Source: Holothuria scabra
Taxonomy: Eukaryota > Echinodermata > Holothuroidea > Aspidochirotida > Holothuriidae
Assembly (NCBI GenBank): GCA_037179385.1
Contig: CM074200.1
Coordinates: forward strand, 31,809,884-31,873,883
Direction: 5' to 3'
Length of the DNA stretch: 64,000 bases
Below, in pieces: positions 1-12,696 of the stretch; position 1 is the stretch's first letter; each line of letters starts with the position of its first letter. Below the pieces are notes generated by a model. That model did no database searches. It saw nothing but the letters and a program-made list of their open reading frames with translations, and was not told where the DNA came from. The position numbers and the translations under genes are program-made.

Positions 1-3000
1 TGTTTTATCCCACTCGGGGAAGGCTACAGGTGCGTTCACACCACAAGCGAAATTAGATGCAATTTGCTGACGGAACGTAGATTTGTTTAGGTTTCAGTAA
101 CTAATGAAGATTTCAAAATTTTGCTCTGTGAGAAATTTCGCAAGTTACTCTTAAATAAGAATTACAGTCTCGTTCGAAAGTCGCAGTAGACTTTTGCTTT
201 GATGTGAACGCACTATCAATATCTGTCACAATATCTCTTTCCGAAGAGATGCCATCACGTGACCCTTCACCCAAAGGCATGCAATGAATGACAGAACTAT
301 CCAAAAGATGTACATAGTACCTCTAAAGTCCCCTAGTCCTTTTAAAAGGTTAAGACCTGAATCAAGGGTAAAGTTAATAAAACCCATCTTGGGTGGAAAC
401 TGAAAGGGTAGTCCCCAGTGTCTCTTGTCAGCATTAGTATGTTGATACGTCTTGAGTTTCGAAAGTACATGACCGACATATCATTGTCCTAGGGCTTTGC
501 CTTGCCTCTGATGACTGCATCAAGAGTTTGGAAGATTATTTAGATCAGACCATCCAATCCATCAGGCTTCTAATGTTCTAACGCCTTCTTTCAGACAGAT
601 ACTCTTCAGTTATAACCAGCGTCGAAAGAGGCATTTAACAGTGCCTCCCTCTCAACAACACGACGTGTCTTTTAAATTTGTTTATGAAAAGGAGTAAGGG
701 AATGAATAAGCACCACATTTATTTTCAAGTTTGGCAATAGCATACCAAACGATTGCGTATTCTGGCAGAATTCATAGACCTATGGCAAACTGCTTGCACC
801 TCAAACAACAGGTGAAACTTTTTACAAACCGTCATAATGACACCGGGAAAAGTCGTTCGAACGTGTCAAAAAACGGCGGAAAATCGTTTAAAGTATATCA
901 TAGAATTCCTTTAAGTTTTCATCTGTTTTAAAAATGAATCTTTGATTCATTTTAATGTACATCATGTTATCAACACTTACACATGGAACTTCAGAAACAT
1001 CTCTTCATTTGCATATCACAGGAAAACACCCTCAACATGCCCATGTGGCTTTGGGGGATTTTTTCATCATGCATAAATAGGCCTAAAGGCGCAAACATAA
1101 TTATCTAGGACTATTTAGAAGCTAATTTGTATGTTTTAATTTTATTATAGGTGGAAAAAGAACAGAGAACACATCTTAATCAATTTACAATTGACAATCT
1201 TTCTCTCTAAACTTGTGTTTGAAGCCTTTCTAAACAACTTGAACATTTATTAGTTTGCAGGAAGGTTTATGTGTCACGGTTATGTAGGTTGAATCAAAAT
1301 AACCGTCACAGTTTCCGAAGAACCACAACATCGCATTTATTTAAAACGTAAACTCCTGCTTACTTTTGTAAACTGTATAGTTCTAACCCACATCAAACAG
1401 TGAAAAATCCATACTTATTCCAAAGGCAAATGAATCGCAGTGAGTATTCCGAAAAATGCGAGCAGTTCAAAACATAGTTATTTGACTTCCTACAGTCTGA
1501 CAGTCCCACGGGTTCAACAAGAGCTCTCATCATCGGAATTGCTCACGGTGCAAGTTGTTTGCCTTCTTCGTCGATAGGAGAGCTTACGGTTTCATCATTT
1601 TACCAAATCGGAACATTCACTGGATCGAGTCCGGTTTCCTCTGACGCGTTTCCGGAGAAAATATAATACTGGCCTGTGGAACGGACAACATCAAATGCCA
1701 GTAGAAAGTTACTGTAAAAATGTGATAGCAGGGTTAAACACGGATATGAGCACCGAAAGATCAAGGCTACGTTCTAGACGAAGATATTTTGAGGGTGGTG
1801 GTAGCGGTAGAATGGTACTTTAATGAGGGTCTCAAATAGCATGTTCTTCTAAATATGAGATCGGCAATCGGCTGAAGAATATAATACAATACTGTTCCAT
1901 ATATAATACGATCAACGTGTACATTCATGACCCTCACAACAATTTTGTATTATTCGGGAGCATGAAATTATCGTTACTGAGAGACCACGATCAACCTGTC
2001 CTTTTCATATTTATGTGAGAAATGCTTGCGTTGCTTCACATATCACTGAACAAAGCTGCTAGTAAAATGACTCGTCTACCATCAATAGATGATTAATCCT
2101 GCGACTTGGTGTTATATGTATGAACGTTAACCAGCGAGGTGTTATAATATCACCTCCTTGCATTAAACTGGAAGTTTAAGCAAAAATTCTTTAAACGGAA
2201 AGAGAACCAATTCTACACCGTGTGGTGTAAGTTTCAATCAAATTGGACCTGTATTTTTCGAGTGATCAGAACGTGAAGTCACTAGATTTTTGTTTCAAAC
2301 TGTTTTACTGAGGGCGGCAGAGGTAATATCACTTCCTCACATAAACAAAGGAGGCTTCATTTTCCTTTGTTTTAAGACTGTTGTGTTGATCCGAAGTTAA
2401 TAGGAATGAGACCGTCTTGTGGGGATCGTAAAGTTTGTAAAGATCTCATGACACTCACTCACATTCTGATAGTATGGGATTGCTGAGGAGAAAAATGACA
2501 GTAACTTTTAAAGAAAACTATATGAATGTCTGTAAAGGTGAGGATACGATGTCATATCTGCTACCTTCAAGTTCACTAGTTTGTTAGAAATATGACAACT
2601 TTACCTGCCCTTATCATTAGAACCAAACATCGGATTTCAATGCAAATTTCATGGAAATGCTTAGAATAAGTGCCCCTCTATTACATCGAAACTTGACATG
2701 ACCGTAAGACATTCTTACAAATCTACACCTTAAATGACACTCCCGGCTTTTTGTTCCTAAATTCTATATGGAATGATGAACCTATATATGATTTCGAGAT
2801 TTATATCGCGGGTATAATGGATGTAACGTTAGAGCCAGAATACAACTCATCACCAATTCATTTCAATTTACAGTTTACGATATGATATAAAGGAGAATAT
2901 CCAGTCGAGGAAAGTCTTCCATTTGAGCATAATCTTGGGGGATTTCCAGAGGGGTGATAGATAGATGGGACTATCTGTAGCGATGAAAACCCTTTCCCAA

Positions 3001-4672
3001 ATGTTGGTTCAGTGGGAACTAGCAAAGAACAAACTTAAACTCATCAAATAAGAGAGACAAATATAAAACAACATTATATTTAACTGACAATCCAAACTTG
3101 AAATAACCTCATCCTCTTCTCTGATTGACGTAGATACAACACAACATAACAACATATTTCTTAACACAAAACAGTTGGTCAAATGTGTGGCCCTAACGTA
3201 ACGCATTTCTTGGATTGCGCATCTGCAGACGTCTCTTGCCTTCCTAAAATGGCGACAGGGCCCCTTGCGAGCAATAGAATAAAAAAAAAATGGAAATAGA
3301 TTCAGAGCTACCAATACATCTCATAAATCACCGTTACTTGACCAATGACTTACGTTGATCACAAATGCTTATGCCGAACCCCGCCAGTTAAGTTATTCCC
3401 ATTTTAGCGTTTCCCTCTTCAAAATAAACCTACCACACGTACTATTTAACAAACACAGTGTCAACAACGTAGCACTGCACAGTGCGTACGTACAGGATTT
3501 AGCTGGTGCCGAATCTCCAGATTGAACTAAAAAAGACTAGAGTGACCATCACGTGATCCATCGTTTGCTTCAAAATATTTCGTGCAGAAATTCTCTTTCC
3601 TGGCCCACACGTCAATGATTCATGCAAACATGACATCAGTGTGTCGTTCATGCAGTAAGTTTATAGTTTGTTCGGGCGTGTGTTTTTACTCAAATTACAC
3701 CGAACGGTATTGCATGTGCGTGTGTTTGCTGGGTCAGAATTGTACGATTCCCTCCCAGATGGTAACGAGGTAATTTTTTAGATATGCAAGGGACTCTATA
3801 ATTGTTCCTCCAAATATGAGAAAGACTACAATACCTTTTAAATTGTTTTTCCTTCCTTTTTTTTAACGAAATACCCATTTGCCTCAGTGTCAATTTTTCC
3901 TACGTGGTAGGTTGGCAGCGTAGGTTATGCTCACACTACGCTGACAGCTTTAATCGCAAAGGATAGTCATTTAGATGGAATTTCACTTCCAAGTTGCTTA
4001 CCAATTTAAATCGAGCCGGTTAGGGTATTTCTTTCCCAGTTTCGGCTCACAATAAGCCAGTACCAACTATCCCATTACAACGCTCTCACGGCCGGGTAGA
4101 ATTGTTTTCGTTGGCGAGGCGACCTCTAATCCAAATGTCCGTGTGACCCTCCCATATCCCCAACCCCACCAAGGACAAACGTATTCTTAGAATTTTGCAA
4201 ATCGCTGAGTTCTGGCATACAAAAGAATATACACCTATCAATAGATACCCGATGATAATAATGACACATATAAGAACAACCTTGAATCACACCGATATCT
4301 TCCGAGTGGAGGCAAATCGTTATCAATGACCGGTAATTTTAGTTTGACGAAAGTACGGATAAAATTTGAAGAGTCTTTCGACTTTTCCGTCTAGCAGGTT
4401 AACATACTAGTTTACATGTACTCATTAAGATGTAAAAGGGCAAAATTATGCCGATAAAGTTCGCTTCGGGATGCTGTTAAACCGATCTTGGACTTTTTTA
4501 GGCGCTCTTAACCTATATAAGCTTAGATTTGAGTGTGTTCAAACGATTTAAAATCAAGTGACCAGCAGTACTTGAGACGTGATTGCACTTTTTCTATTGA
4601 AGTCATGAACGGTAGATCATAGATAAAAAGCTCTTCGATGGAGGAAGGGTATAGAAAGTTAAATCTAAAGAA
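1..4672. other. Gene-free AT-rich sequence
   Basis: I see no exon with coding-like composition and splice sites, no RNA gene and no clear repeat. Open frames such as 3009-3314 (-) are low-complexity and lack any recognisable domain. Confidence 0.6.
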
Positions 4673-4676
4673 TTAA

Positions 4677-4926
4677 CCCTTTACCGTTGTGCTCCAATCG
4701 GGGCATATTTGCGCGCCTCGGGAGTGGGCGGAAAGCGGACGTATCACACCCCGCATTGGGTTCCGTGGGCCGCTGACCCCGTGACCTTTAACTATTGTCT
4801 CTCTCGTTGTTGTGGCCGAATTTTCGGGTAGCTAATCGCAGTTTCGAGCTCCGCGTGAAACAGTAAAGATGGGTGACAGCCGAGCTCTCCGCATGGGGCC
4901 AAAAGGACCCAAACAACGGTAAAGGG
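4677..4926. mobile_element. piggyBac-like MITE, copy 1
   Basis: A 250-bp element flanked on both sides by TTAA (4673-4676 and 4927-4930), with perfect 14-bp inverted ends CCCTTTACCGTTGT / ACAACGGTAAAGGG. TTAA target duplication and CCC..GGG termini are hallmarks of piggyBac-superfamily elements. There is no transposase inside; the interior is GC-richer than its surroundings. Confidence 0.85.
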
Positions 4927-5028
4927 TTAAAATAAGCCCGTGGAGTGTGCTTACTGCAAACTGATGCCACTGTCCCTGCGTGTGTGCACGTAACCCTTCA
5001 GCCGAGTGGTGCAGATATTTTAGATTAA

Positions 5029-5279
5029 CCCTTTACCGTTGTGCTCCGATCTGGGCATATTTGCGCGCCTCGGGAGTAGGCGGAAAAGCGGACGTAGCCC
5101 GCCTCGCATCGGCTTCCGTGGGCCGCTGACCCCGTGACCTTAAACTATTGTCTCTCCCGTTGTTGTGGCCGAATTTTCGGGTAGCTACTCGCAGTTTCGA
5201 GATCCGCGTGAAACAGTAAAGATGGGCGACAGCCGCGCTCTCCGCATGGGCCCAAAAGGCCCCAAACAACGGTAAAGGG
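5029..5279. mobile_element. piggyBac-like MITE, copy 2
   Basis: A second copy in the same orientation, about 100 bp downstream of copy 1, highly similar to it, with the same 14-bp inverted ends and its own TTAA at 5025-5028 and 5280-5283. The high similarity suggests recent activity or local duplication. Confidence 0.85.
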
Positions 5280-5603
5280 TTAAAACAGACAGGTACTGTT
5301 GTTATGTGTACGTTGGGAAATTGGGGCTTGTACAAGTTTTTGGTTGCACTGATACCCACATTATTTTGTTAATGTTTTTAAACATTTACTCATCGGTTAT
5401 GCATCGTAACATAACCCTCTGTAACGAAATGGAATTGTCTAGTGCCTGCTGTACTTACGATATATTTTCTGAATACATCAATCAAGATAAATGTTGATAA
5501 CAGCCCAGAAATGTGTATAATAAAACGTTTCGCAAAACTAAAATAGATCTCTCTAACATCTTGATGATAGAGGATCACTCAATATACAATTTAAAAATCA
5601 GCA

Positions 5604-5731
5604 ATTACCGTAGCCCGCGGGGCGGACGATTTTTTTCGTCCAGCTCATCGCTACGAAAAAATCATCTGAGGGGCGGCAGCCTAAAGGGGGCTGCTGTCAC
5701 AGAGGCGCTTCGCAGGCTACAATAACGGTGA
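5604..5731. repeat. GC-rich repeat with imperfect inverted ends
   Basis: The stretch starts near AATTACCGTAGCC and ends near GGCTACAATAACGGTGAATT, an imperfect inverted pair. The interior is unusually GC-rich for the window and carries two short self-complementary blocks (around GACGATTTTTTTCGTC and GCAGCC/GGCTGC). It looks like a small non-autonomous element; class unknown. Confidence 0.45.
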
Positions 5732-6705
5732 ATTGTGGGACAGACTTTTGGTTCGCGTCGTTTTTGTCAATGTAATTTTACCGTGGCCTAAAACTACATG
5801 CACGAGAACGTGTTCCCATAATCCATAGTGTAATTGTTTGAGGGAAAAGTGATAAAGACTTGTACATAGCGAGCGATTTAACAAACGAAGCAAATCTTAT
5901 TTCAGGAATAGTTATAAAGAATAGTTGCTTTGAAAAACATCACCATTGATAGTTTAAATTTGTGCTGAATATTTTCGTGTAGAGGGAGAGGAGGATTGAT
6001 CCCATGTCTACTTTCCGACATACTTTCTGTCATTCCTTACTTCCTGCAAAAGGTTCTATCATCTCTGTTTGTGACCACTCTAAACGGTACCTGAACGTAA
6101 AGTCCCTATGTACAATATTTTAGCACATGAGACAACCGGGGTTATTTAGTAATTTGACTCTTTTATTTTCCCTTATCAATTACATAAAATCAATAAAAAC
6201 TCTTGGAAGTGATAGATAACAGGTGTCTTATATTTAATTGGAATCACACAAATACTGGAAAAAAGAGTTTTGCAATGCTCTGTGACCTATATTCAAACTA
6301 CATACATAAACTGTCATTCGTATGGATATATATTAGATGTTAACAGTGATGTCACCTACAGATGTGAAAAGTAATGCCAAATTAGCCAACTCTCTCATTT
6401 CAGATGACAATTGTAACATTTGACAAGTCGTTTAAACGGGCTTCAACACTTTTAAATCAGCTTAATTTACATTTTTTAAACTTGAGTGCAAAATGTATTG
6501 ACATTTCCATAGCAACAAAGCTAACGTTCCTCCAAACGGATGATTACTTCTGTAGTGCTACGAGTGCTTGTCAAGGAAAACTTCATGAAAACACAGACAT
6601 TATTAAATTCTTCGTTTTGAAAGTGCAGTAATATATAAATGTCGCATCATGGTATATTTAATTATACAATGTAATGCTACCTAACGTTCGAAAAAGGGTA
6701 GATGA

Positions 6706-6838
6706 GCACTGTTTAACAAGTTGTTTCTTGATTGGCTGTTGCCATTGTATTGTATGAATTGCTTTCTTTGGGGTTAGGGATTAGGTCAGGAATTATGATT
6801 ATCGTTAGCCAGTTAGGAAATTTCTTCTGAAACAGTGC
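6706..6838 (+). mobile_element. GCACTG MITE, copy 1
   Basis: A 133-bp unit with ends GCACTGTTTAACAAG and, inverted, an eroded form ending AACAGTGC. The interior carries CTTGATTGGCTGTTGCCATTG and a TTAGGG-like stretch. Related copies lie at 21144-21269 (inverted) and 36968-37103. No coding capacity. Confidence 0.75.
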
Positions 6839-9711
6839 ATGCGCATCTGCCCTACGAAAATCCTAAGCCATCTTTCGTTAAAAGATAATGACAAAAGTTC
6901 CAAATAAGGTGGTCACTGCACCTTTTATCATTAAAGACACACGTTTACATTATGTTGCAAACAGAGACCTCACAAAAACCGAGGGGATACACTCCATTCT
7001 CCTGGGATCAATCAGGGAGTTACAACTCTCTGGACCAATCATCAAAGTCATCTTTGAACTTCTGCTCTGACAAATACCTGCGTGCTTGATGTTGTGAGTG
7101 TGTGACGGTCGTCACTCATTTCATGATATTTAGACGGACGAAGTTGTCAAGCAATAGTTTAGTTAGCTGTAGTTCTTTCTTTGACCTCGAATTTAATAAA
7201 CTTATGAGTCTGTACCCATGAAGATTGAAAGATTGGAGGAATGACTTGTCTGTTGTGCGTTAACATTACCAAACATTGGAATTTAAAACATTAAACAACC
7301 GTTTGAAAAGAAAATTAAACTGCATAACAAAACTTATTAATGTAATACAATATATGATATTACGTTCCATGTGCAGTGAAAATGTATTAACTTCATTAGC
7401 CTGAAGCTAAAGAAGCACATTCGGAAGTTGAATGTAAATTTTATCAATATTCTTTTAAATGAATAAATCTTTAACACATCAAAGATAAATTGATTTAAAA
7501 AAAAGAGAGAATTAGAAGCACTGCGAAGACTGCAAATTACATCTTGTTGCGTGCGGAAGATAATGATTTATGGAGTATTGTATTTTTATGTATGCAGCAC
7601 ATGGCTAATGGGAACTTGGTGATGCTATTTGAGCTCATTCATTACACATGGCATGATGTTTCGTAATGTTGGTACGGCTGTTAGGAACATGCAATACGTT
7701 TTTGGTAGTACTATAGTATTATGTTTTTAGTTAAACTACACCTTATCGGAAATACATTCAAACATTGAGGTTATCAAATTTCAAGATACGTGCTATTTTT
7801 AATTACAATTAATAAATTCACGGGAAACTTTGCACATTTTAAGAACTTGAAGACAACTAGAGATAATTCTTGAAAGATTTCAAACGTTTGTATTTGAATT
7901 AAAAATATATTATTGCTATATGGATGGAATGGTGTAACTATATGTAGTAGAATATATATCCCTGAAAGATGAATAGCAATCTTACGTAGAACCTCTAGGA
8001 AGTGGTTTTTTAAGTGGACGAAAAATTAAAGATCATCCAGCGCCCTCTCTCTCTTATGATCAAAGTCAGATAAGCGTAGAGGTATATATATCAATTGGGT
8101 CAATTTCTTTTGTCATTTTTTGAGCTCTACACAAAATGTATCACATTTGTTCCCTTAACGACGAATTGTTGGTCAACTTGATCATTGTCTTGACCTTTCC
8201 AGTACCTCAATTGATACACTACGTAAACGTTTCTCAAACCAATTTTTTTATTTGAACACTCTCTTCGTCCAGGTTTAGAAAATTTTTCTTTATTTTTAAT
8301 GAATGATTATGCACTGAATATTACAAGGAGCTTGTAACCATCATATGCATTTTACCTTCGACCCAATGAAGGGTGTACTCAAGGAGCCAGTCCAGAAGAA
8401 GAACTACACATTGTTAAACTAATACATGCATGCAATTTTGTATTATTATCTAGTTTCCAAACGAGATATGTTATAGTGTACTCCAGTCTCAATATACATC
8501 CTAAGGTAAATTTGTATCATTTAGGGGATAAATGCGAGGGTGCCCAGGTTTCAAATGTAATATAAGACCGACGATGACGCCATCACAGAAGCTGAGCGCA
8601 CCGAGGCGACATCTGAGGTCCGCTGCCTCTGATGACGTCAAATATTTTCACTTCTTTTTTTTCTTTAGTTCATTGAAAACTCAATCGTCAGTTAGTTGGA
8701 TGAGATTTAACTACACGCCAACACGAATTTGTTATTTAGTGTCAACCAGATAAAGAAGTAAAGTTTAAACAGCGAGCTCTTATTTGAAGGGCAAAGCAAC
8801 AGAAATTTTAATTTAAGCTGATACTTTTAAGATCCACTTAAAGGAATGAAGATAAGCTCTATAATTGCCGCAAAAGTATTTACTTCCTTTTCTCGCGGCA
8901 CCGCTTCAATTTCATTCCTGGAATACCATCTCTTTCAAGGCAACTAATCCTTACATAAACGGCTCATGCAGAACATACTTTGATAGGTAGGTCTGTACCG
9001 CCAACAGTTTAAGAGCAGATGCAAAAAACCTGCCGGTCCTACTCTAACCAGGGAGTTGCTAGAGACTCTAACAACTCCTCGCTGTAACCGGAGCAGACGA
9101 CACATGTCTTTTGTGTCATTTAACTAATCCTGTACAAGCATAATGGAAATGCCAAGAACGATACAAAAGACAGATTACTGAGTGACCTTGACGGCGTAGA
9201 CCTCGTTTCAAAGCGTTCTGCCTCTATCCAAACAACTGCTCTATGGTTTAACGACGCCTGAAGATACGGTTCAAGTTCGGTTTCAAGTACAGGTCAAACG
9301 CGGTGTTAGTCCTTCTCCTTAGTCGCCAAATTGCTCCAGGAGGAAAATACAGCAAGCATATTCCACAACCCCCAGTCCATGGGGGAGAAATTATGGAAAA
9401 TGAAATGCCCAAGTGAAATGGTACCTCTTTCAGCACAATTACGTTTAGGGGATGTTGTTCTGAAAAGGGTGCCATTTCACCTCAGCATTTCGCTTGCGTG
9501 AGGCGGAATTTTTTAGAACTTAAGGCAGAAATTGGCCCTAAATCATTGTTACTAAGTCATTTCATAAGCTCTTCAGTCTTGAATCTTACCGCTTTTGCAT
9601 TTGAAATTATTCACTCGTATTGCTGTTATGTAGAATGAAGTTATCATCTTAAAGTGTAGCCGAAGTAAAAAAAAAAAAAAAATCAAAAAAAGAAAAGTAT
9701 CAAAGAGCATG
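6839..9711. other. Gene-free sequence
   Basis: Nothing recognised. Short chance frames occur at 6888-7070, 8532-8753 and 9248-9475. Around 9665-9690 lies an A-rich run next to the long-TIR element. Confidence 0.55.
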
Positions 9712-10178
9712 AAAAATGAATTCTAATAGTTCAACTCCTATCGTCACAGGACACACCGGAGCTGAGATATAAAATGTTGAAGTTTATTCACTCAACTTAA
9801 AATGGGACACTGCGCAATAATTTATGTTATTGTTGTTCTACTCCAGTTACAATCTTTTGTATTTCTTTGTTTTTCTGCAAGTTACTGCATACTTGTACCA
9901 GGGTGTGAGTAGCACTCTTACTGGTATGGTGTGAGTAGCACTCTTACTGGTATGGAGTGATGTAATTAATTAGTGCCTTCTCTGTGTACCCTGCTATACA
10001 AGTAAACAGAAAGTGTCCAAGATCAAGGGAAACAAAGCAGGTTGTGTGAGTTGTACAACAAGAAAGTAATTATTGCGCAATGGGCCAATTTGTTTTAAGT
10101 GAATAAGTTTCAACATTTTATATCTCAGCTCAGGAATGTGCTATGAAGATGGAATTTAGACTGTTAGAATTCATTTTT
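9712..10178 (+). mobile_element. Long-TIR element, copy A
   Basis: About 467 bp with inverted ends of roughly 85 bp. The left end reads AATGAATTCTAATAGTTCAA and passes through AGCTGAGATATAAAATGTTG; the right end is its complement through CAACATTTTATATCTCAGCT to TTAGAATTCATTTTT. No open frame of note. The interior holds a perfect 26-bp tandem duplication at 9903-9955. Relatives at 15961-16570 and 62847-63287. Confidence 0.75.
9903..9955 (+). repeat. 26-bp tandem duplication
   Basis: The unit GTGTGAGTAGCACTCTTACT plus GGTATG occurs twice in direct succession inside the long-TIR element. The other two copies of that element have a single, diverged unit at this place. Confidence 0.8.
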
Positions 10179-10586
10179 ACGCTTTTAATATGCATTTTTG
10201 AATTTTTTGACTTGAGGTTCACATTAATTTCTCCCTGCTCTTTGTCTTGAATGATAAATACTTCCTGTCCTGATTCAAAGTTTGTTAACCTTCCCGATCA
10301 TCTTCTCTCTTTGTTTTAATTCTAGGAAATCCTCGTGCTCATTCGCAAAGCTATCCCTTCCTCTACCAAATCAGTTAGTCATAGGCCTCCTCAGTGATTC
10401 TCCCTTGCCCCGTATTTCCAACTAAGCAATTGACTCGCATACAGTGCGTTGACCCCTTTCTTCTCTTTACTTTTATAAAGTTCGCAATTGTTCTTTTCAT
10501 TTATGTTTCGTAATCCAGACTTTTTGCAGTTCAGACACCTTTCTTCTGTGGCTGCTTTTGTAAAATAAATCTTTCATTTCAACAGA

Positions 10587-10750
10587 CGCGTAGCCAGGAT
10601 TTTGTCGGGGTGGGGATGGGGTGGTGTCATGGGGGGGGGGGCACCACATGAGAGAAAAGTCTAAGGATAGAGAGAAAAAAACCGCTATTTTAGGTGTTTT
10701 TTGCATTGAAAGGTTGGGTCATGGGCCCCCGCCCCCATCGTGGCAACGCC
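10587..10750. repeat. GC-rich repeat with GCGTAGCCA-type ends
   Basis: The left end GCGTAGCCAGGAT and the inverted right end (complement of ATCGTGGCAACGC) match with two differences. The interior has a run of ten G followed by CACCAC. It is probably a small non-autonomous element; the chance minus-strand frame 10497-10706 overlaps it and is not a gene. Confidence 0.5.
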
Positions 10751-12526
10751 AATACATCTCAACTTATAATATTTTTCTGTCTTGAGTCTCTCTTTGCGTC
10801 AACTCTAATGCTGGCCTAGAACCCACGTTACAATTACAAACATGTTCATTTTGTATGTGCGTTCGGATTTCAGCCGTTTTATTAGTTAAAGATTTATCCA
10901 AATAAGCCTAGGAAAGTGACCCTCAGAATTTTTCGTTACCTACGTGTCCTTGCTTGAAGCCAATTTTGAGAGAAAATCAGGCTTTAGCATTTGCCTGTTT
11001 GCGTGGGGTTTTAATATCACCTGTAAATCTGACAGTTGCCACGGGGTGTAAATGAATCGAATGATAGACTGCAGCGAATGCCAACGGCAATGAACAACCT
11101 TTAAAGTGATTGAATCTTTCCAATTAAGGGTGCCTATTATCAATATACATGTCTTCAATAGGCATTCATGTACACTCTACAACTTGTTTTTAATTTATTC
11201 TAAAGATCCATTTACCACACGTTCTTCCGCGGTGCCCTGTCAACTTATGTCCATGCTCATGCCATTAAATTTTGAAAATTTTCAAAACGAAAATGTAATT
11301 TCAAATAAAAGATAAACTTTCCGTCTTTAGAGGAAGGGGAATGGAAAATATGTGATTCCTTCAATTGATGTCATAATTAGGTAGCTGCGTCTACTGCCGG
11401 ATGGAAAAAAACAGTTACTATGTTGGCCGTCAGTTGCTTCACAGCTAGCTATGCATACTACACTTCTTGCCCGGCTAAAAGGGCCGGGCTTGTGTCCCAG
11501 TGAAAACGCTCTGCTCCCTTCTCGACCTGTTCCCTTCAACCAGTAAGAAGTATTAAATCTCACCTGCCCTCAGACACATTTTGATCGATTTATTGAAAAC
11601 AATTTTTGAAGAAAATATGAAGTTATATCATGAAATATCTATTCCCAGTGGTCTTGCTCTGTTTGTAAACTGCAAACAAAATAGAGTATAGAAATTCCAT
11701 GTAAGAAGTTTCTCATAGTATATGTCAGTAAACATTTAACTCAGCACTGTGGTGCTTTTATTTTACTTAAATCTGCTTGAAGGGTATTGACTATTTTTTT
11801 TTTCATTTCTCAAGGTCATTCCTAACGCCAGAAAAAAAAAATCAATCATAAAGAATATTGGATACTGGCTTTATGGGGGTAGGATTCATGTAGGTGGTTT
11901 GTTAATACAATGAAGAGTCACAATAAAACACCTTGAGTGCCCACTCATAAAATAGTCAGTCAATCATAATAGCTCGAAAAACTTAACAATATTTTACTTA
12001 TTAATTTGTTATTTCAGTCTGTTGAACGTGGTTTCACACACATAGAGAAAAAGAAATCGATTTTTTTTAAAGATGTTCAAAAGTTTGGGCCGCTTCAAAG
12101 GTTTCCTGTGAAATTCTGTGTTTTATTTAATTGAAGCGACCGCATAATGCCTCCGGCAGACCCATTTTCATGTTAATCTTTGACCCTTTAAAAATAGTGA
12201 AAAAGATCCTCCCACTCTGGAAAGTTCCAATATCCTCAAGTCTCTTTAACTGCCAGCCCCCCCCCCCCCCCAGCTGTCTGAGCCTCCTCTTTGTGCAGGC
12301 ACATACTCGTTAATTGCTTGATGGTATATCTCGAAGAGCACGCAGCTGTGTGTAAACAAATACTCTTTGCGCAAGCTCTGCAGTTTGAATTACTGTGCAT
12401 CTTTTGAATTCCGTCAGCCAAACAACAGCACCAATTGAGAGTTATGGTTTGAGGAGACTAGTGCTCTCATGGAACATTTCGTTTGTATTGTAGAAATACG
12501 ACATACTAACACAAAAATTATAAGTA
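10751..12526. other. Gene-free sequence
   Basis: No gene recognised. A run of about fourteen C at 12257-12270 is the only conspicuous motif. Confidence 0.55.
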
Positions 12527-12696
12527 GGGAATAAAGTCAATGGTGCCCATGTCTCTACATCAGATTCGAACAGGCTATGACGTCACGCATATGGGCTGAG
12601 AGACCCGAGGCGAAGCCGAGGGTCTCTGCCTATATGCGTGACGTCATAGCCTGTTCGAATATGATGTAGAGACATGGGCACCATGACTTTATTCCC
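12527..12696. repeat. 170-bp near-perfect palindrome (foldback element)
   Basis: The left arm (12527-12595) and right arm (12628-12696) are inverted copies with one single-base indel and about two mismatches: GGGAATAAAGTC at the outside, then CCCATGTCTCTACATC, TTCGAACAGGCTATGACGTC and ACGCATAT. The 32-base centre is itself a hairpin, GAGACCC..GGGTCTC. No coding capacity. Confidence 0.9.
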
